A stretch of DNA of 64,000 nucleotides from positions 42,302,368-42,366,367 of the forward strand of contig CM055106.1 in NCBI GenBank assembly GCA_029204225.1, read 5' to 3'. Every line of letters starts with the position of its first letter. Position 1 is the stretch's first letter. This DNA is from Diphasiastrum complanatum (Eukaryota; Streptophyta; Lycopodiopsida; Lycopodiales; Lycopodiaceae). The position numbers and the translations under genes are program-made. This document shows, piece by piece, positions 46,130-57,719 of the stretch. The notes beneath the pieces are model-generated. The model made no database searches. It was not told the DNA's origin and was given only the letters and a program-made list of their open reading frames with translations.

Positions 46130-47650
46130 TCCTTATAACAACCTTAGATTTTTATTAGATCATGGTCCAATTGTAGATAATGTTGATGTTATGACTTTAT
46201 AGTTGTTTATATCTGCATTCTATGAATACTTCATAATGTTAATTAGTACTCAACCTGATTCAATATACAGACTATTACTTCAATTTGTTTACAAGAAAAA
46301 ATCATAAGAAAAACATCTAGCATGACTATAAAAGAAAAACCAATTGCCCTATTCTCTAAAAAAATACCATTAAAAAAACAAGAAGAATAATATGGATTCT
46401 ATAGGCTCTTCAACTTTCTCAACAATCTAATCCAAAAAGAAGTCATGGTAAAACTAAGTTGTTCTCTAGATATTGCAATAAGGAAAAACCATGACATAAA
46501 TTACTACAAGATCAAATAAATCAAAGAAACAACAATATTGCTAAATCTCATGACAACCAAGAAGATGAGAAATCTCAAAAGCTCTCTATGGTGGTTTCTA
46601 AAAAGATACATGACACACATTGTTGGTATATGGACATGGGTGCATCTCAACACATGACCTCATGACAAGACTGATATATTACTTTGGACACTTCAATTCA
46701 TAACAATAATATATATAACTTGGAGATTTAAATCCATATCAAGTCAAAGGGCAAGGCATTATTGTGTTCGATTTTTAGAATGAAGCTTCAATAACAATTT
46801 CAAAAGCACTCTATGCACTCACAAATAATTCATTATCAATTAGCAAAATTGTTGATCGAGATTACAGTCTCAAATTCAATTTTAATAAATGCATAATCTT
46901 TGATGATAATTCAGATGTCTTTGCAAAAGAAGTTAGACATGAATATTTGTCATGATTATGTCCTAACTTCAAAAGAAAAGACTATTTTTCAAAACCAAAA
47001 TACTTTATTGCAAAATCATCTTGGCCATGATTTGAAAAGAAGACCTAAGTTATGTGAATTTTGGATATTTGGAAAACATACTAGAAGAAAATTTTCTAAA
47101 AGCCATTTAATAAAAATCAAAAACATATTAGATCTTGTACATTTTGATCATTGTGGCCCCATTCACACATCATCATTTGGATGAGTTTTTTACTTCATTA
47201 AAGCCATTGATGAATTTTCAAGATGGACTATGATCATGTTTCTAAAGAATAAATTAGAGGAATTCAATTGCTTCAAAGAACTCAAAGCTGAGGTCAAACT
47301 TTAGATTAACAAAAAGTTAAAAGCACTCTGAACTAATGGAGGAGGGAAGTTCATTTCTTTTGAAATGAACAACTGCCTTATTTTTGCATCAAGAGTTCTC
47401 TATAGATACACTGAATTAGATTGGGAAGGTGATGTAGATTCTAGAAAATCAATTTCTAGATATTGGTTTTATTTGGCAGGAGGACCAGTTTTATTGAACA
47501 ACAAAAAATAGAAGTGCATTTTGTTGTCTTCAATAGAGACATAATGCATTGGAGCTATACAAACAACCAAAGAAGCTGTATCTACATGATTTATCTTTTA
47601 TGTAACAAACGACTACTACAATCTATTGTCAAAAAGTGTGCTATACATAT
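46130..47650 (+). pseudogene. degenerate AT-rich Ty1/copia element
   Basis: Plus-strand copia with many stops. Visible in order: gag scraps (46130-46600, including a SAFYEYFIMLISTQPDS segment), the protease neighbourhood (WYMDMGASQHMT near 46625-46660), GAG-pre-integrase (LLQNHLGHDLKRRP), integrase (LDLVHFDHCGPIHTSSFG, AIDEFSRWTMIMFLKNK, TNGGGKF), then an RNase H piece (DWEGDVDSRKSISRYWFYL) and a KEAVST-like scrap near 47570. The RT is missing between integrase and RNase H. The A+T content is higher than in the other copia relics, suggesting greater age. No LTRs could be fixed. Confidence 0.8.
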
Positions 47651-48657
47651 CTGATATTGAATTAATACAAAATCTTTTGAAATGGGTCAAAATCCAAAAA
47701 AGAGTAACCATTTCTTAGTTTTCTAATTTTATACAAAAACATGTTTTTTCACAAAAAAATTCTCAAAAATCACAAAAATAAACTATGCAAAAAATATGTA
47801 TTTTGACCAAAAAAATCAATACACCATGTTCAAAAAAGTTGAAGTCTTTAATAGAACCTAGAAAATTGAAAATGTCCGCATGAACAAAATACCATAATAT
47901 ATATGGTGTTTCAATAGTCTAAATTGACTTTCATGAAAAAAACTCGCTGAATACTTTTGATGCTAGATATGCTAAATTCGTACATTTTGAAACCACTGAA
48001 AATATTTTTTATATCATTTTTTTTTACAGTTCAAATTCCAAGGAATTCTCACTAACTCCTCTCAACTTGGTGCTTGAAATATTACTAAGACTCTCATTTT
48101 CAACTGTCGAAATTGATGACTCACTTTCTCGTTATAGTCTATCGGCAAAGTCTCATCTGAGTCGACATTCAATGTTGACAAAATATCGTATATGTGGCTT
48201 TGTTACGTTTATGCCAAGTCAAAGATTATGGTTGTGCACTTAACCCAAGACATCTTTGTAAAATAGATATTGTTGACTTTTGTAAATAATTCGACATTGT
48301 CAACTCCAAATCAAATGCAAGTATATCCACATTTTGGAGATTTACATTATCAACTCTTGACTGATTTTTTATTGAACGTTTCATCTTCTCTTAACAATCC
48401 AAAATAGATGATTTTCGTTATTTCTGAAACCAAAAGCGCACTGAAACTCCCAACATTTATTTCATTGAAATTACCAGACCATTTAGTATTGAACGAGTTT
48501 ACAATGGGGCGATTTTTCGTAGAACTCAAATAAATTTCACGTTGTTTGTTTTTCAAAAGGGTTAAAGATTCAGTCTGTTGTGAAACAACAAAGGAATCGA
48601 CTACCATTGTGGGATATGAAGATCTAAATGGATATTGAAACTCTTCAGACGACCAGC
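47651..48657. other. AT-rich sequence without recognisable genes
   Basis: A 121-codon minus-strand frame at 48350-48715 (MLSIDREKTYVGHK) overlaps the hairpin repeat at its right end and shows no family signature; I do not call it. Confidence 0.35.
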
Positions 48658-48750
48658 ATAAGTCCTCTCTTGACTTATGTCCAACATAAGTTTTCTCTCG
48701 ATCTATGCTCAACATAAGTGCTCCCTTGACCTATGCTTAGCATAGGCTTC
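48658..48750. repeat. 28-bp tandem repeat with dyad symmetry
   Basis: About three units opening ATAAGT and containing TATG, e.g. CATAAGTCCTCTCTTGACTT. Within a unit CATAAGT pairs with ACTTATG across a 9-bp loop. Later units have drifted (CTATGC). Confidence 0.7.
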
Positions 48751-49185
48751 TATTGAGAACCGCTAAGAAAGAAAATTAAAAATGTAACTTGATACTTGGA
48801 AGCAATGGTTCTTGATTTTTAAAAATAAAGACAATACTCAGAATTGGTAGATATTCTAAATATGTGAAAACCTCTCAACGCTAGTCCTGGACATACTCTC
48901 AAGTGCTAGTCTCATGGTTCCACCTATGTTTCTCTTTTCGAAGTTTTTCAGAAAGTCAAATTGTGCAAATTGAAAGTGATGATGGCTTACTATGCTAGAA
49001 TATAAATCGTGAGATCCATACAAAAATTAGAAAATAGACCACAAAAAATTCTAAGGAAGCTTAGGATATTAATCTAGCCTATGAAAGGGAGTGGAGAGTG
49101 TGGGCCATACAAGATTTCAAATTCAATTTGAAATGCCTTGTCAACTTTCATGGACTAGATATTGTGTTTGGAGGCATATTGTAGG

Positions 49186-49336
49186 GTTATAATGCATCTT
49201 GGTTTCCAAGAAAGGCTTGAACATAGGACCAAAGCTAACCAACTAAGCCAGCATCCCTGCTATAGATATAATGCATTTTGGTTTCCACAAGGGGGCTTGA
49301 ACCTAGGATCAACGTTACTTTGGATGCCAAGTTAAG
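49186..49336 (-). mobile_element. two tRNA-related SINE-like units in tandem
   Basis: Two adjacent, related units (49189-49258 and 49268-49331). On the minus strand the first has TGGCTTAGTTGG, matching an RNA polymerase III A box, and ATGTTCAAGCCT, a B-box-like word; the second has GGTTCAAGCCC, a good B box, and the TTGGCATCCAAAG word also seen at 50510. Both end in a GGAAACCAARATGCATTAT-like tail. A tRNA-derived SINE, or duplicated tRNA pseudogene, is the simplest reading. Confidence 0.55.
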
Positions 49337-49499
49337 AAAACTTGTTGGTTGTAGGATATACTGGGACGAACTTGAGATTATATATATTTCTATAAAGAAG
49401 CATTAAATACTTAACAACAAAAAGCATTATATCCCTAAATCTTCCCACACATGGTGTGTTGGTGTATTGCGCTTCAATTTGGGGTCACCCACCTAGGAT
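49337..49499. other. spacer
   Basis: Nothing recognised. Confidence 0.4.
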
Positions 49500-49790
49500 T
49501 GTGCGAGAATTTTATTAATAAATTGATCATGCCAAATGGCACAATCCCAGAATAAAGCTTGAATGTGTGGGAACCATAAATAGCTTTGATCCATGACTTC
49601 ATGCCACTTGGCACAAACTTAGTATGGAGCTTGAAAATTTGGGGCCCACAAACATCTATGGTCCATCCGTTATGCCACATGGCACAAACCTAATATATAA
49701 TTTTGAAGATGTAGGATTCACAAGCACCTATGGTCCATGACTAGATGCAACTTGGCAAAAGCTTGGCCTCTGCTTGTAGGGCCACAAACA
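49500..49790. repeat. 72-bp tandem repeat, four units
   Basis: Unit landmarks at 49528, 49600, 49671 and about 49744: a TGCCAMMTGGCACAA palindromic word followed by AGCTTGAA and a TATGGTCCAT-like word. The last unit is the most worn. There is no coding. Confidence 0.8.
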
Positions 49791-50471
49791 TGTCTTAGTG
49801 ATATTCCATACATGAAAGCTCCATATTTTCAAATTCCATTCAGCTCCACATTTAATAGATTCCATTTGTAAGAGCTTCTTATTTTGAGAGTTGAAAATTA
49901 CAACCAGTCAAATTTGTCGACAAATGAGGCCTTATTGTTATGCTCTAGATAATGCTGGTCCCTAAACTCAATGTGAAAACTTGATGCATATGATGTAAGA
50001 TTGAAAAATTTCCATTGACCTTTCCGCTGGATTTATCTAGACATTTCATTAAAATTAAAGCCCTCTATATTACCTAATGGAAATGCTACTCAATAATTCA
50101 TTTCATTTCCCAATAAGAGAAATTTCTCCCTCCAATGCATGGGGTGTTGGTGAATTCCTCTTTTCTTCTCCTTATCAAGGTGAATATTTGAGTGTGATGG
50201 TGCTTAAAGATAGACATAAATCGACATAACAAGGTGGTGTTATAGAATACCATAAGCTTTTTTCTTATTTAGAGATACAAATGGCTAAAAAAAAGCCAAA
50301 AAAATAGTAATATCAAATAATAATAGATAAAATAAGAAACTCATTTTAATTCTCAAACTCACATGAGAGCAACATCTCGACTGTTAACAAATCATCACCA
50401 TACCTTAACGCTATCGCGTGAATGCTATAAAAAATAGAGGGACACAAAGAAAATAAAAACATTGGTTTCAT
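49791..50471. other. intergenic sequence
   Basis: Nothing recognised; AT-rich. Confidence 0.4.
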
Positions 50472-50544
50472 TATTCGAGTAGAACCCAAAGGGGTTGGCC
50501 TAGTTGGTTAGCTTGGCATCCAAAGTTTCTCTATTCGAGTAGAA
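50472..50544 (+). mobile_element. 47-bp tRNA-head-like insert with 13-bp TSD
   Basis: TATTCGAGTAGAA occurs at 50472-50484 and again, identical, at 50532-50544. Between them lie 47 bp with GGGGTTGGCCTAGTTGGTTAGC, whose TGGCCTAGTTGG is a perfect A-box match, and TTGGCATCCAAAG shared with the SINE-like pair at 49.2 kb. No B box, tail or poly(A) is present. It looks like a retroposed tRNA 5' half. Confidence 0.6.
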
Positions 50545-51332
50545 AGTGTGAGTGTGAGAGTACATGCTAGTGGTTTTCAAAGGTTATGGAATCCCATAAT
50601 TCTTTTCCATTAAATATGAGGCCTTCAGAAACAGGACAACGAAGGAGATGTGATTTAACAAATACAGGCCAATGGGATGTGGAGATGGGACCTTGGGACT
50701 CTTTTCGCATCATAGTATAAATGCTAGAGCCTTCATCAAGAGGACAACTGAGAAGATACAACTCAACACATTATTGTGCTCAACTAAACTGTGAAAGACC
50801 TTGGCATTTTAGTTCATATATTTGAAGTGGATCAAATCATGCAAATAACTTTGGTCCTTGGAAAATAGTTTCTCCTTTGTGCGCGAGTTATTTTATGGAA
50901 ACTAACTATGAAATAAAATATTCAGTAGATTATTGTTTGTGAAAGGGACATGTGACACATTAAGAAATCTTGAAGTCCATGAAGCTTTTCAAAAGCACTT
51001 TACGACACACACAAAAATGTGCATAAAAGGTTTGCTCTCCTAAAAGTCATAATCCATGAGCCACAAAAATATTTACATTAGTATTGGCTTGGGAAAAGTC
51101 CCTTTAGTGACCTTTACAACAGATGTTCAATAATGGATTCCCCATAATTTTTGGGTCACTTTACCTAGTGCCAAAGGTCATTAAAAAGACCATTCTGGAT
51201 ACATTTAAACAATCCCATAGTAGGATGCAAAAGATGGAAAAATTGCAACTCTTTTATATCAAAAACCACAAATTAGCTGCTTAAAGATGGTTGATCGAGA
51301 AAGCAGAAAACTGTGCTAAAGATTCAAGTAAA
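50545..51332. other. intergenic sequence 3' of the host gene fragment
   Basis: No gene recognised. It probably includes the 3' untranslated region of the minus-strand gene ending at 51333. Confidence 0.4.
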
Positions 51333-52458
51333 TCAGGATATCCGATAAAGATCTGTTGGCCTCACTAATGATCTAGTTTCAGGACTTCTGGGTAGCTCAG
51401 TGGTTCCTAGCCACCTCAACAAAGCACAGCCTCGATACAAAAATGCACGTTCTTTGCTGCTTGTCCTACATCTCACTGCCACTACATCCCTTGTAATCCT
51501 GCCATCCACTGTGAGTAAAGGCTCAAGAGTAATGCAGCATACTGGTGATGATTGCATTGCACTGCCATGCCTGATTTGGGAACTCAGGCTGAGATTAGCT
51601 GACCGATCAGTCTCGTTTCGTAAAGCCACAAGAACCGCTTTTTTTAGTTCACAGGGCATGGCGAATGCGTAGACGTTTTTGATGCAAAATTCTTCTATCA
51701 GCGCTTCGGCGATATCCAGCTCTGCTTCTACTTCGTACTTTTGTTTTGCTAATGAAACAGTGGTGTCCAGATCTGAACGTTGATGGTTAGAGTCCCCGGA
51801 CTCGAATTGGTCCGTGGAGGCTAATGCAGCCATAATCTTAACCAAGTAGTTTAGAAGAAGAAATAGTTCTCTATCGGGAGAAGCAAGCCGGATGATACCC
51901 CTCAGAAGGCTTTCGTTGAAGGAGTGATGAATTAAAAGCTGCTCTACAAGCCTGAAAATTGTTGACATAAGCTGGTTATGCTGATTTCTGTCCAGTTTAG
52001 GATTCATCAGAATTGTCGCCCTAAACAGCACTTGCACAAAAAAGGCTATACTCAAGCTTCGGACAGCTTTACATAATGAATCAAAGAATGCGTTGAAGCG
52101 TCCTTTAAAAGCAGTAAGATAACGGTTCCCGAGGAATGACAAGGGCAGGTCCGACAATACTTGGATAACATAATATTGCTGGGAGTCCCCAAAAGCTATA
52201 ACGCGTTGTATAGTGTCGAGTACTGTCGAGATGGCCTCACAGCATGATTTGTATCGCCTGTGAAAATAATTGGCAGCAACGACGTCCATTTCGACTACCA
52301 CTATTATCTAAGTTTCAACAATGCTTACAATAACAGCGTCCGGCTTTACATAATCTAATGCATATTCTCCAAGCTGCTGGAACTCCTTTTCAATACATCC
52401 AGTCCTCGAAGCATAGATGGAGGCATCAAGTTTTAATCCTGAGGACGAATTAAAGTAC
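51333..52458 (-). CDS. 3' part of an unidentified host gene, in-frame TAG
   Basis: A 322-codon frame (51333-52301) opening with GTG, not ATG; the first Met codon is residue 5. Upstream, the same frame stays open from an acceptor-like ATGCAG at 52459 to a TAG at 52308-52310 (YFNSSSGLKLDASIYAS...). So this is probably one exon of about 1.1 kb carrying a stop, or two exons. The protein is helical and Leu-rich (VIQVLSDLPLSFLGNRYL, LVEQLLIHHSFNESLL, LFLLLNYLVKIMAAL), which suggests an armadillo/HEAT-like repeat fold, then a less ordered C terminus with CCITLEPLL. There is no signal peptide or transmembrane segment. Codon use looks less A+T-biased than in the nearby repeats. A meiotic-recombination protein of the PRD1 type crossed my mind, but I cannot support it. 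Confidence 0.55.
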
Positions 52459-53076
52459 CTGCATAGTAACGTATATAGTGCTGAGCGTACTCTAACAAAA
52501 TGCTGCTTATTAGTGAATTACACTGGCAGGCATTTTACCGAATTCCAAGAGTCTAACTGAGGATTTAATTTGAACAGCTTTATAAATTTATAGCACTCTC
52601 ATAAGAAGCGCAACAGCTTAGAGATATATTTTTTTATTCTGCGAGGTTTTCTTGGCTGCACGCTTATCTGGCCCTTAATCACTTTACAAAAAAGAATCTC
52701 AAGTTCCAAATCCATCGCAGGTTAGCATTTTAAAAATACCGTTACTGCAATGTGCATTTCACTGTACAGCATTTTATCTGCTGGATTTCAATTTTACATC
52801 TGACAGCTAGTTACTGAAAACAAATTTCTTGTCATCGCAACTTCAATCAACAATAGGAAGAACAGATTGATTATGAACGCTTGCTATTACAAGTTCAATT
52901 ATACTTCATTCCAATGCTTTCGTCACTCGCCGTACTCGGTGCTGCTATAGACTTTCTACCTGCAAGAAATAACCACAGGGCTCAAATCGTCTTCAAAAGT
53001 GGCTTCATAGTATCGTACGAAAAGCCTAAGCTCTGTTTTTTACATAGTCGAAAAACCTTACACTTTCCAGCCTTAC

Positions 53077-53197
53077 CATTTTCTCAGCAATCGACCCCAA
53101 CCCGCGGAAAATTGCTTGACGTACAACCAAAACGAAAAGAGGTGACCAGTTTCCATGCATTACTCCACCAATCTCATTGACAACAAACTCAAACAGA
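53077..53197 (-). other. candidate upstream exon of the 51.3-kb gene
   Basis: 121 bp between GGCAG (acceptor side, 53198) and GTAAG (donor side, 53076) on the minus strand. It reads LFEFVVNEIGGVMHGNWSPL and VLVVRQAIFRGLGSIAEKM without stops. Composition is protein-like, but phases to the next open segment were not solved. 52459-53076 shows no other convincing exon. Confidence 0.25.
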
Positions 53198-53669
53198 CTG
53201 CCATTCATAAAAGAAACTACTCAAAACATCTAGAAACTGAACTGCTCCAAAAGTACTCAACAGAAACTTTGAAACAGAAACCGATCAGGATCTCAGCGTT
53301 CAGCCGCGCCAAGGGAAGCCGAGATCACCTGATCAGAAACGTGCGTGACTCATCATACTATAAGATTTTGCACACCTGATCTAAATATCCAGCTTATGAT
53401 CAGCGAAGTCAAGGCTGGAGGAGAAGGAGACAGAATCCGGATATACGATAAAGGACAAGCGCCGAGGAAAATTGGGAAGGAACAGGATAAAGATGAAGCC
53501 CACAATCGGAATTGGATGATAAGATAGATAGATGACAAGGAACCATAAACCGCCAAGCCCCACGATCTCGGATCGAGCCCTCATGCTCGGGAGACTTTGG
53601 ATCATCCGAGAACGGAATCTCATCTATTTCCAAATCCCCAAAGATGTGGAAGTATATTGACTTCCAAAG

Positions 53670-53927
53670 ACACTTGTGGCCTTGCCTTCCAAAGGCAATG
53701 CTGTATGTTGAAATAGACACTTGTGTTGGGCCTTGCCTTCCAAAGGCAATGCCATGTGTTGAATTTGGTCATACTTAAAGGAATTGAATTGAGACTTGGA
53801 GACCTGAAAAACTTCGTGACTAGGATTGTGAGATGGGGTGTGCATGGTGGGGCCACAACATTGATTAGGTCGTGGTTTAGGGTCAGATGCTCTAGTTTAG
53901 GTCGTGGTTTAGGGTCGGATGCTCTTG
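53670..53927. repeat. two short tandem duplications
   Basis: A 47-bp unit with CTTGCCTTCCAAAGGCAATG, a dyad (GCCTT/AAGGC), is present twice (53670-53713, 53717-53763). A 32-bp unit with GGTCGTGGTTTAGGGTC is present twice at about 53867-53927. Overlapping open frames here on the minus strand follow from the repeats. Confidence 0.75.
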
Positions 53928-54077
53928 TCCATGCACATTTTTATCTCATATGGCATGGGATATTCAATTCATGGAATAAGAGACAAATTTATAGTATAAA
54001 CACTAGCAAATCATTTTATGCACTACTTTTGTAGGCGATTTGTAGCTCTTACATGAAAACAAATTGCATGCATTTAT
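53928..54077. other. spacer
   Basis: Nothing recognised. Confidence 0.4.
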
Positions 54078-54180
54078 TATGGACTCACTCTTTTTTGAGA
54101 AGCTACATTACATAGATTTCAAATTTAAGTATTTTGATTGGCCCACGTGTAAAAAAAAATATTGGGAAAAGTAAAAATAT
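54078..54180 (-). mobile_element. MITE fragment
   Basis: Contains the family words TACATAGATTTCAAATTT and TTTTGATTGGCCCA in the same orientation as the copy at 60283, but no terminal repeats. It ends at the start of copia RNase H sequence. Confidence 0.6.
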
Positions 54181-54184
54181 CAGC

Positions 54185-56370
54185 GACTTGATCTTCAGAT
54201 TTACAAAAAATTAGATCCGAATGGCGCCATCAATTATTTTATCTCGAACAAAGTGATGATGTATCTCGATGTGTTTTGTTCGAGCATGTAGAATTGGGTT
54301 TCTGACAAGATGGATACAGCTTTTGTTGTCGCAATATACAGTTGTAGCATCCACCTGTGATTGTCCCAAATCAGTAAGTAGTCTTCATAGCCATATTACC
54401 TCTTGTGTAGCATTGCTAAGTGCACGATACTCAGCTTTCGTCGAAGATAAGGCTACTGTAGGTTGCTTCTTGCTGCTCCAAGAAATAGCAACTGTACCAT
54501 AGCTAAATGTATGAGCACTGGTAGATCGTCTATCATCAATATTTCCTACCCAATCAACATTTGTATAACCTACCAACATTAGGGCTTCAGACTGATCATA
54601 CTCCAAGCCAAAATTTAACGTGCCTCGAACATATCTCAAAATACATTTAGCAGCTTTCCAATGAGTCTGACTAGGTTCTTGCATAAATTGACTTACCACG
54701 CCAACAACATAAGCAATGTCAGGACGTGTGTGTGTCAAATAGATTAAACTACCCACTAACTGCCTGTATAAGTATGCATCAACTTTCTTGGCCTCATCAA
54801 ATGCAAAAAGTTTGGTATTGGCCTCCATTGGAGTACTTAGTGACTTGCAATTCTGCATATTGAACTTATACAATAGATCTCGTGCATACTTGCTTTGCGT
54901 AAGAATAACACTGTCTTCCTTTTGCCAAACTTCAATACCAAGACAATAATGCATCAAACCTAAATCGCTCATGTCAAAGGTATTGGAAAGGTATGATTTG
55001 ATTTCATCAATTAAGCCCAAATTACTTCTTGTAATAATCAAATCATCGACATAGAGAACAATGAACACTATATCTGAGTTTTGCCTAAGAATGTAAAGAT
55101 TAGAATCAGCATCACTCTTTACCATTCCCCTTCGCTTGAAGTGTTCATCAATGCAAGAGTACCATGCTTGTGGTGCTTGCTTCAATCCATATATGGCTTT
55201 GTTGAGTTTACAAACCAAATGATCTCTCCCTGGCTCAACAAACCCTTGAGGTTGCTCTAAATATACCTCTTCATTCAATACTCCATTAAGAAAAGCAGAT
55301 TTGACGTCCATTTGCTGGATTTTCATAACCATAGAAAGCATAAATTCCAATGATAGAACGAATAGTTACCATTTTGGCTACAGGTGCGAAGGTCTCCTCA
55401 AAGTCTATACCTTCCTGTTGCTCAAAACCTCTTGCAACTAGTCATGCCTTGTACTTGTTGAGTTGCCCCTCCGCTCCATACTTTGTCTTGTAGATCCACT
55501 TACATGTGATAGGCGTCTTACCATCAGGTAACTCCACGTTTTGTTCTTCGATACAGCCTCCATTTCTATTTCCATAGCTGCATGCCACTCCTTGTGTTCC
55601 TTTGCTTCATTGAAAGTTTTAGGTTCTTGAGCCGTTAAGATGGATCCCATTAGGGCTAGATTCATCTCTAGTCGAGCTGGAGGTTTTCAATTTCTGCTTG
55701 ATCTCCTAAGCTCTCCCTGCTCACTTGATTCGGGAGTATCTCCCATATTAGCATCACCTGTTACTGACAAGTACCACTTAGGCACTCTCCTAGGAATCTC
55801 ATCATTGGCTCTTCCATATTGACACCAACTTCTTTCTTCACCTGTACTTTGGCTTTATCATCAAAGGAATCAATTGTCAATTTTATTTGGTCATTTTGAC
55901 CCATCTCGTCAAAAGTAGCATCTCTGGAAATCACGATCTTTTGTGCATCTGTGTCATACATCCTGTATGCCTTGGCTCTTTCATCATATCCAAGGAAAAT
56001 ACACTTAACAACTTTTGCATCCAGCTTCCTTTGTTTTTCATCAGGCACATGAGCATAAGCATCACAACCAAATACTCGTAAATGAGAAATATTAGGTTTT
56101 TTTCTAGTAAAAGCTTCGTAAGGTGTACCCTCCACAGAGTTCGTAAGACACCGATTCAAGGTATGAGTAGTTGTGTTGCATGCTTATGCCCAAAAAGTAT
56201 TTGGCAAACCCTTGCTCTTAAGCATTTCCCTAGCCATCTGCACAATGGATTTGTTTTTCTATTCTACAACTCCATTCTGTTGTGGTGAATAGGGTGCAGT
56301 AGTTTGTCTCTTGATCCCCTGATCCTTGCAAAAATTTATAAACTCTGCTGAAAAATACTCACCTTTGAAA
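54185..56370 (-). pseudogene. Ty1/copia integrase-RT-RNase H relic C
   Basis: Minus strand. Integrase core end at 56370-56170 (GEYFSAEFINFCKDQGI, then TTAPYSPQQNGVVE), the integrase C-terminal part at 55761-56159 (FGCDAYAHVPDEKQRKLDAK, IFLGYDERAKAYRMY), the linker and RT start at 55438-55665 with a frameshift, and RT-RNase H at 54385-55350, 321 uninterrupted codons ([81 protein letters not shown]). The RNase H tail (RTKHIEIHHHFVRDK) lies at about 54240-54300 in another frame. The YVDD box is intact. Integrase is truncated at 56370, where a copia LTR in the opposite orientation begins. This is the best-preserved RT in the window, but the polyprotein is broken. Confidence 0.9.
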
Positions 56371-56916
56371 TGAGGCCAAAGTGTGCTTAGATAAGCTAGA
56401 GAAATTCTAGGAGCTAAAAATAGCATGTTTTACATTGTTTTTGGATCTCAATCTTGACCCCAAGTTAGGGTGGATCCAATGACCTATTAGGGTATATGTT
56501 AGGGTTAGGGTATGATAAGTTCAGAGGTGACCTAATATGTTCAGATCCGATCTTGAAATGTATAAATACATGATGGGATCTCCATCAAATTATCAAGAAA
56601 AATTGAGTTTTTCCACTTCTATCATCATTGTCTTTTGGTGGTGAGTTCTAGCTATTGGATGTGAGTGTTCTTATGCATTAATTGCTTGGTTTGGAAGGTA
56701 CTGAATCTGTTTACAGGTCTGAGAAGCTTGCTGTACTTTACTTTGGTTCATTTGATCAAATCTATGTGCCTAATGTGGAGTTAAATGCCAAATTTGCTAG
56801 TTTAATTGGTAACTAGTCTTGATTCTAGCTCATTGTTTGGATCTAGATCTTTGATTTGTGCATCCTCCATCACTTTTAGGATTGATTGGGATTCATTTTT
56901 CTATGAAATTTTGTCA
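56371..56916 (+). repeat. 5' LTR of the plus-strand copia element
   Basis: 546 bp, TGAGGCC...TGTCA, about 93 percent alike to 60809-61350. TATAAATA at 56561-56568 is the probable TATA box. The primer site abuts its 3' end. The true left edge could lie further upstream and have been lost, since no TSD is present. Confidence 0.85.
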
Positions 56917-56928
56917 TGGTATCAGAGC
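56917..56928 (+). other. primer-binding site, initiator Met tRNA
   Basis: TGGTATCAGAGC, exact, directly after the 5' LTR. Confidence 0.95.
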
Positions 56929-57719
56929 CTAATCAAAAGTGAGCTTCAGATTTGATTTTCTCAAGCTTAGATCCTAGATTTGATTAGTATTGGCTTTGTC
57001 CTTGTTACTAGTTGCTAATCTAGTGATTGTACCTTCAAATTTGGTTTCATTTGAGTGATAATAGATCAATGGAAACTTGTTTTGCTGAGTTATAGCTGCA
57101 GGAACCGAGATTGACCCGTTTCCATTCAACCAAACCAAATTAGAAAGTTCTTATGAGTTGAATCTTGGAGTACATGTCTCCTAGTAGAGATTTTCATAAG
57201 GATTTGAGTGCCACCACTCTTTAGAAGTTTGGATCATCCATTTGAGAGCTTAATTAGGTCATTATTAGGCTTCTTAAGGTCCTAAAATACATCTTTTAGG
57301 TCCAGATCAAGTGTTTTGATGATTTTTCATCTAGAAATGCAAAACTAGTGAAAATTGTGGTTCTATTCTACTCAGTTTTGGATAGGTTTCTGATTGAATA
57401 TGTTAATGTAATTCAACCTAAATATAAGAGGCTTTATTTGTAAGACATTTGTGTGTTATAAAGTGCTTTTGGTTCAGTATAGGTGGATTCACCCTTCTTG
57501 TGAAGTTGAGATCAAGGAGGAGACTAGTTTGATCAAATCTATAGTAAGTTTGGATCTAGTTTGGATCTAGAAGATAGATCAAGCTCAAGATCACCTTAGA
57601 TCTTGTTGAGAAATCAGAGAGTGATTCATCTCAGGTCCCAAAGAGAGTGGGATAGCTAGTATGATCATATCTTGTACAATCTATTTTGTTTCTTTGAATC
57701 TATCTCCTTATCATTAAAG
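56929..57719 (+). other. untranslated leader of the copia element
   Basis: 790 bp between primer site and gag start with no long open frame. It is unusually long for copia and could contain an intron or packaging signal; neither is visible. Confidence 0.6.

Noticed and set aside
51333-52301. Naming the helical protein as a meiotic PRD1/MEI1 homologue
   Set aside because: The impression came only from overall helical character; I could not identify a diagnostic motif.
52308-52328. 21-bp intron (GTAAGC...TTAG) that would remove the TAG
   Set aside because: Far too short for a nuclear plant intron; other acceptors tested by eye do not keep the frame, except one that would drop about 45 well-formed residues.
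53381-53856. Several overlapping minus-strand ORFs
   Set aside because: Three frames are open at once across short duplications; none has protein-like features, so chance plus repeats explains them.
56495-56515. TTAGGG-like telomeric words in the copia LTR (also near 60945)
   Set aside because: Only two or three units, present in both LTRs as part of the element. Not an interstitial telomere array.
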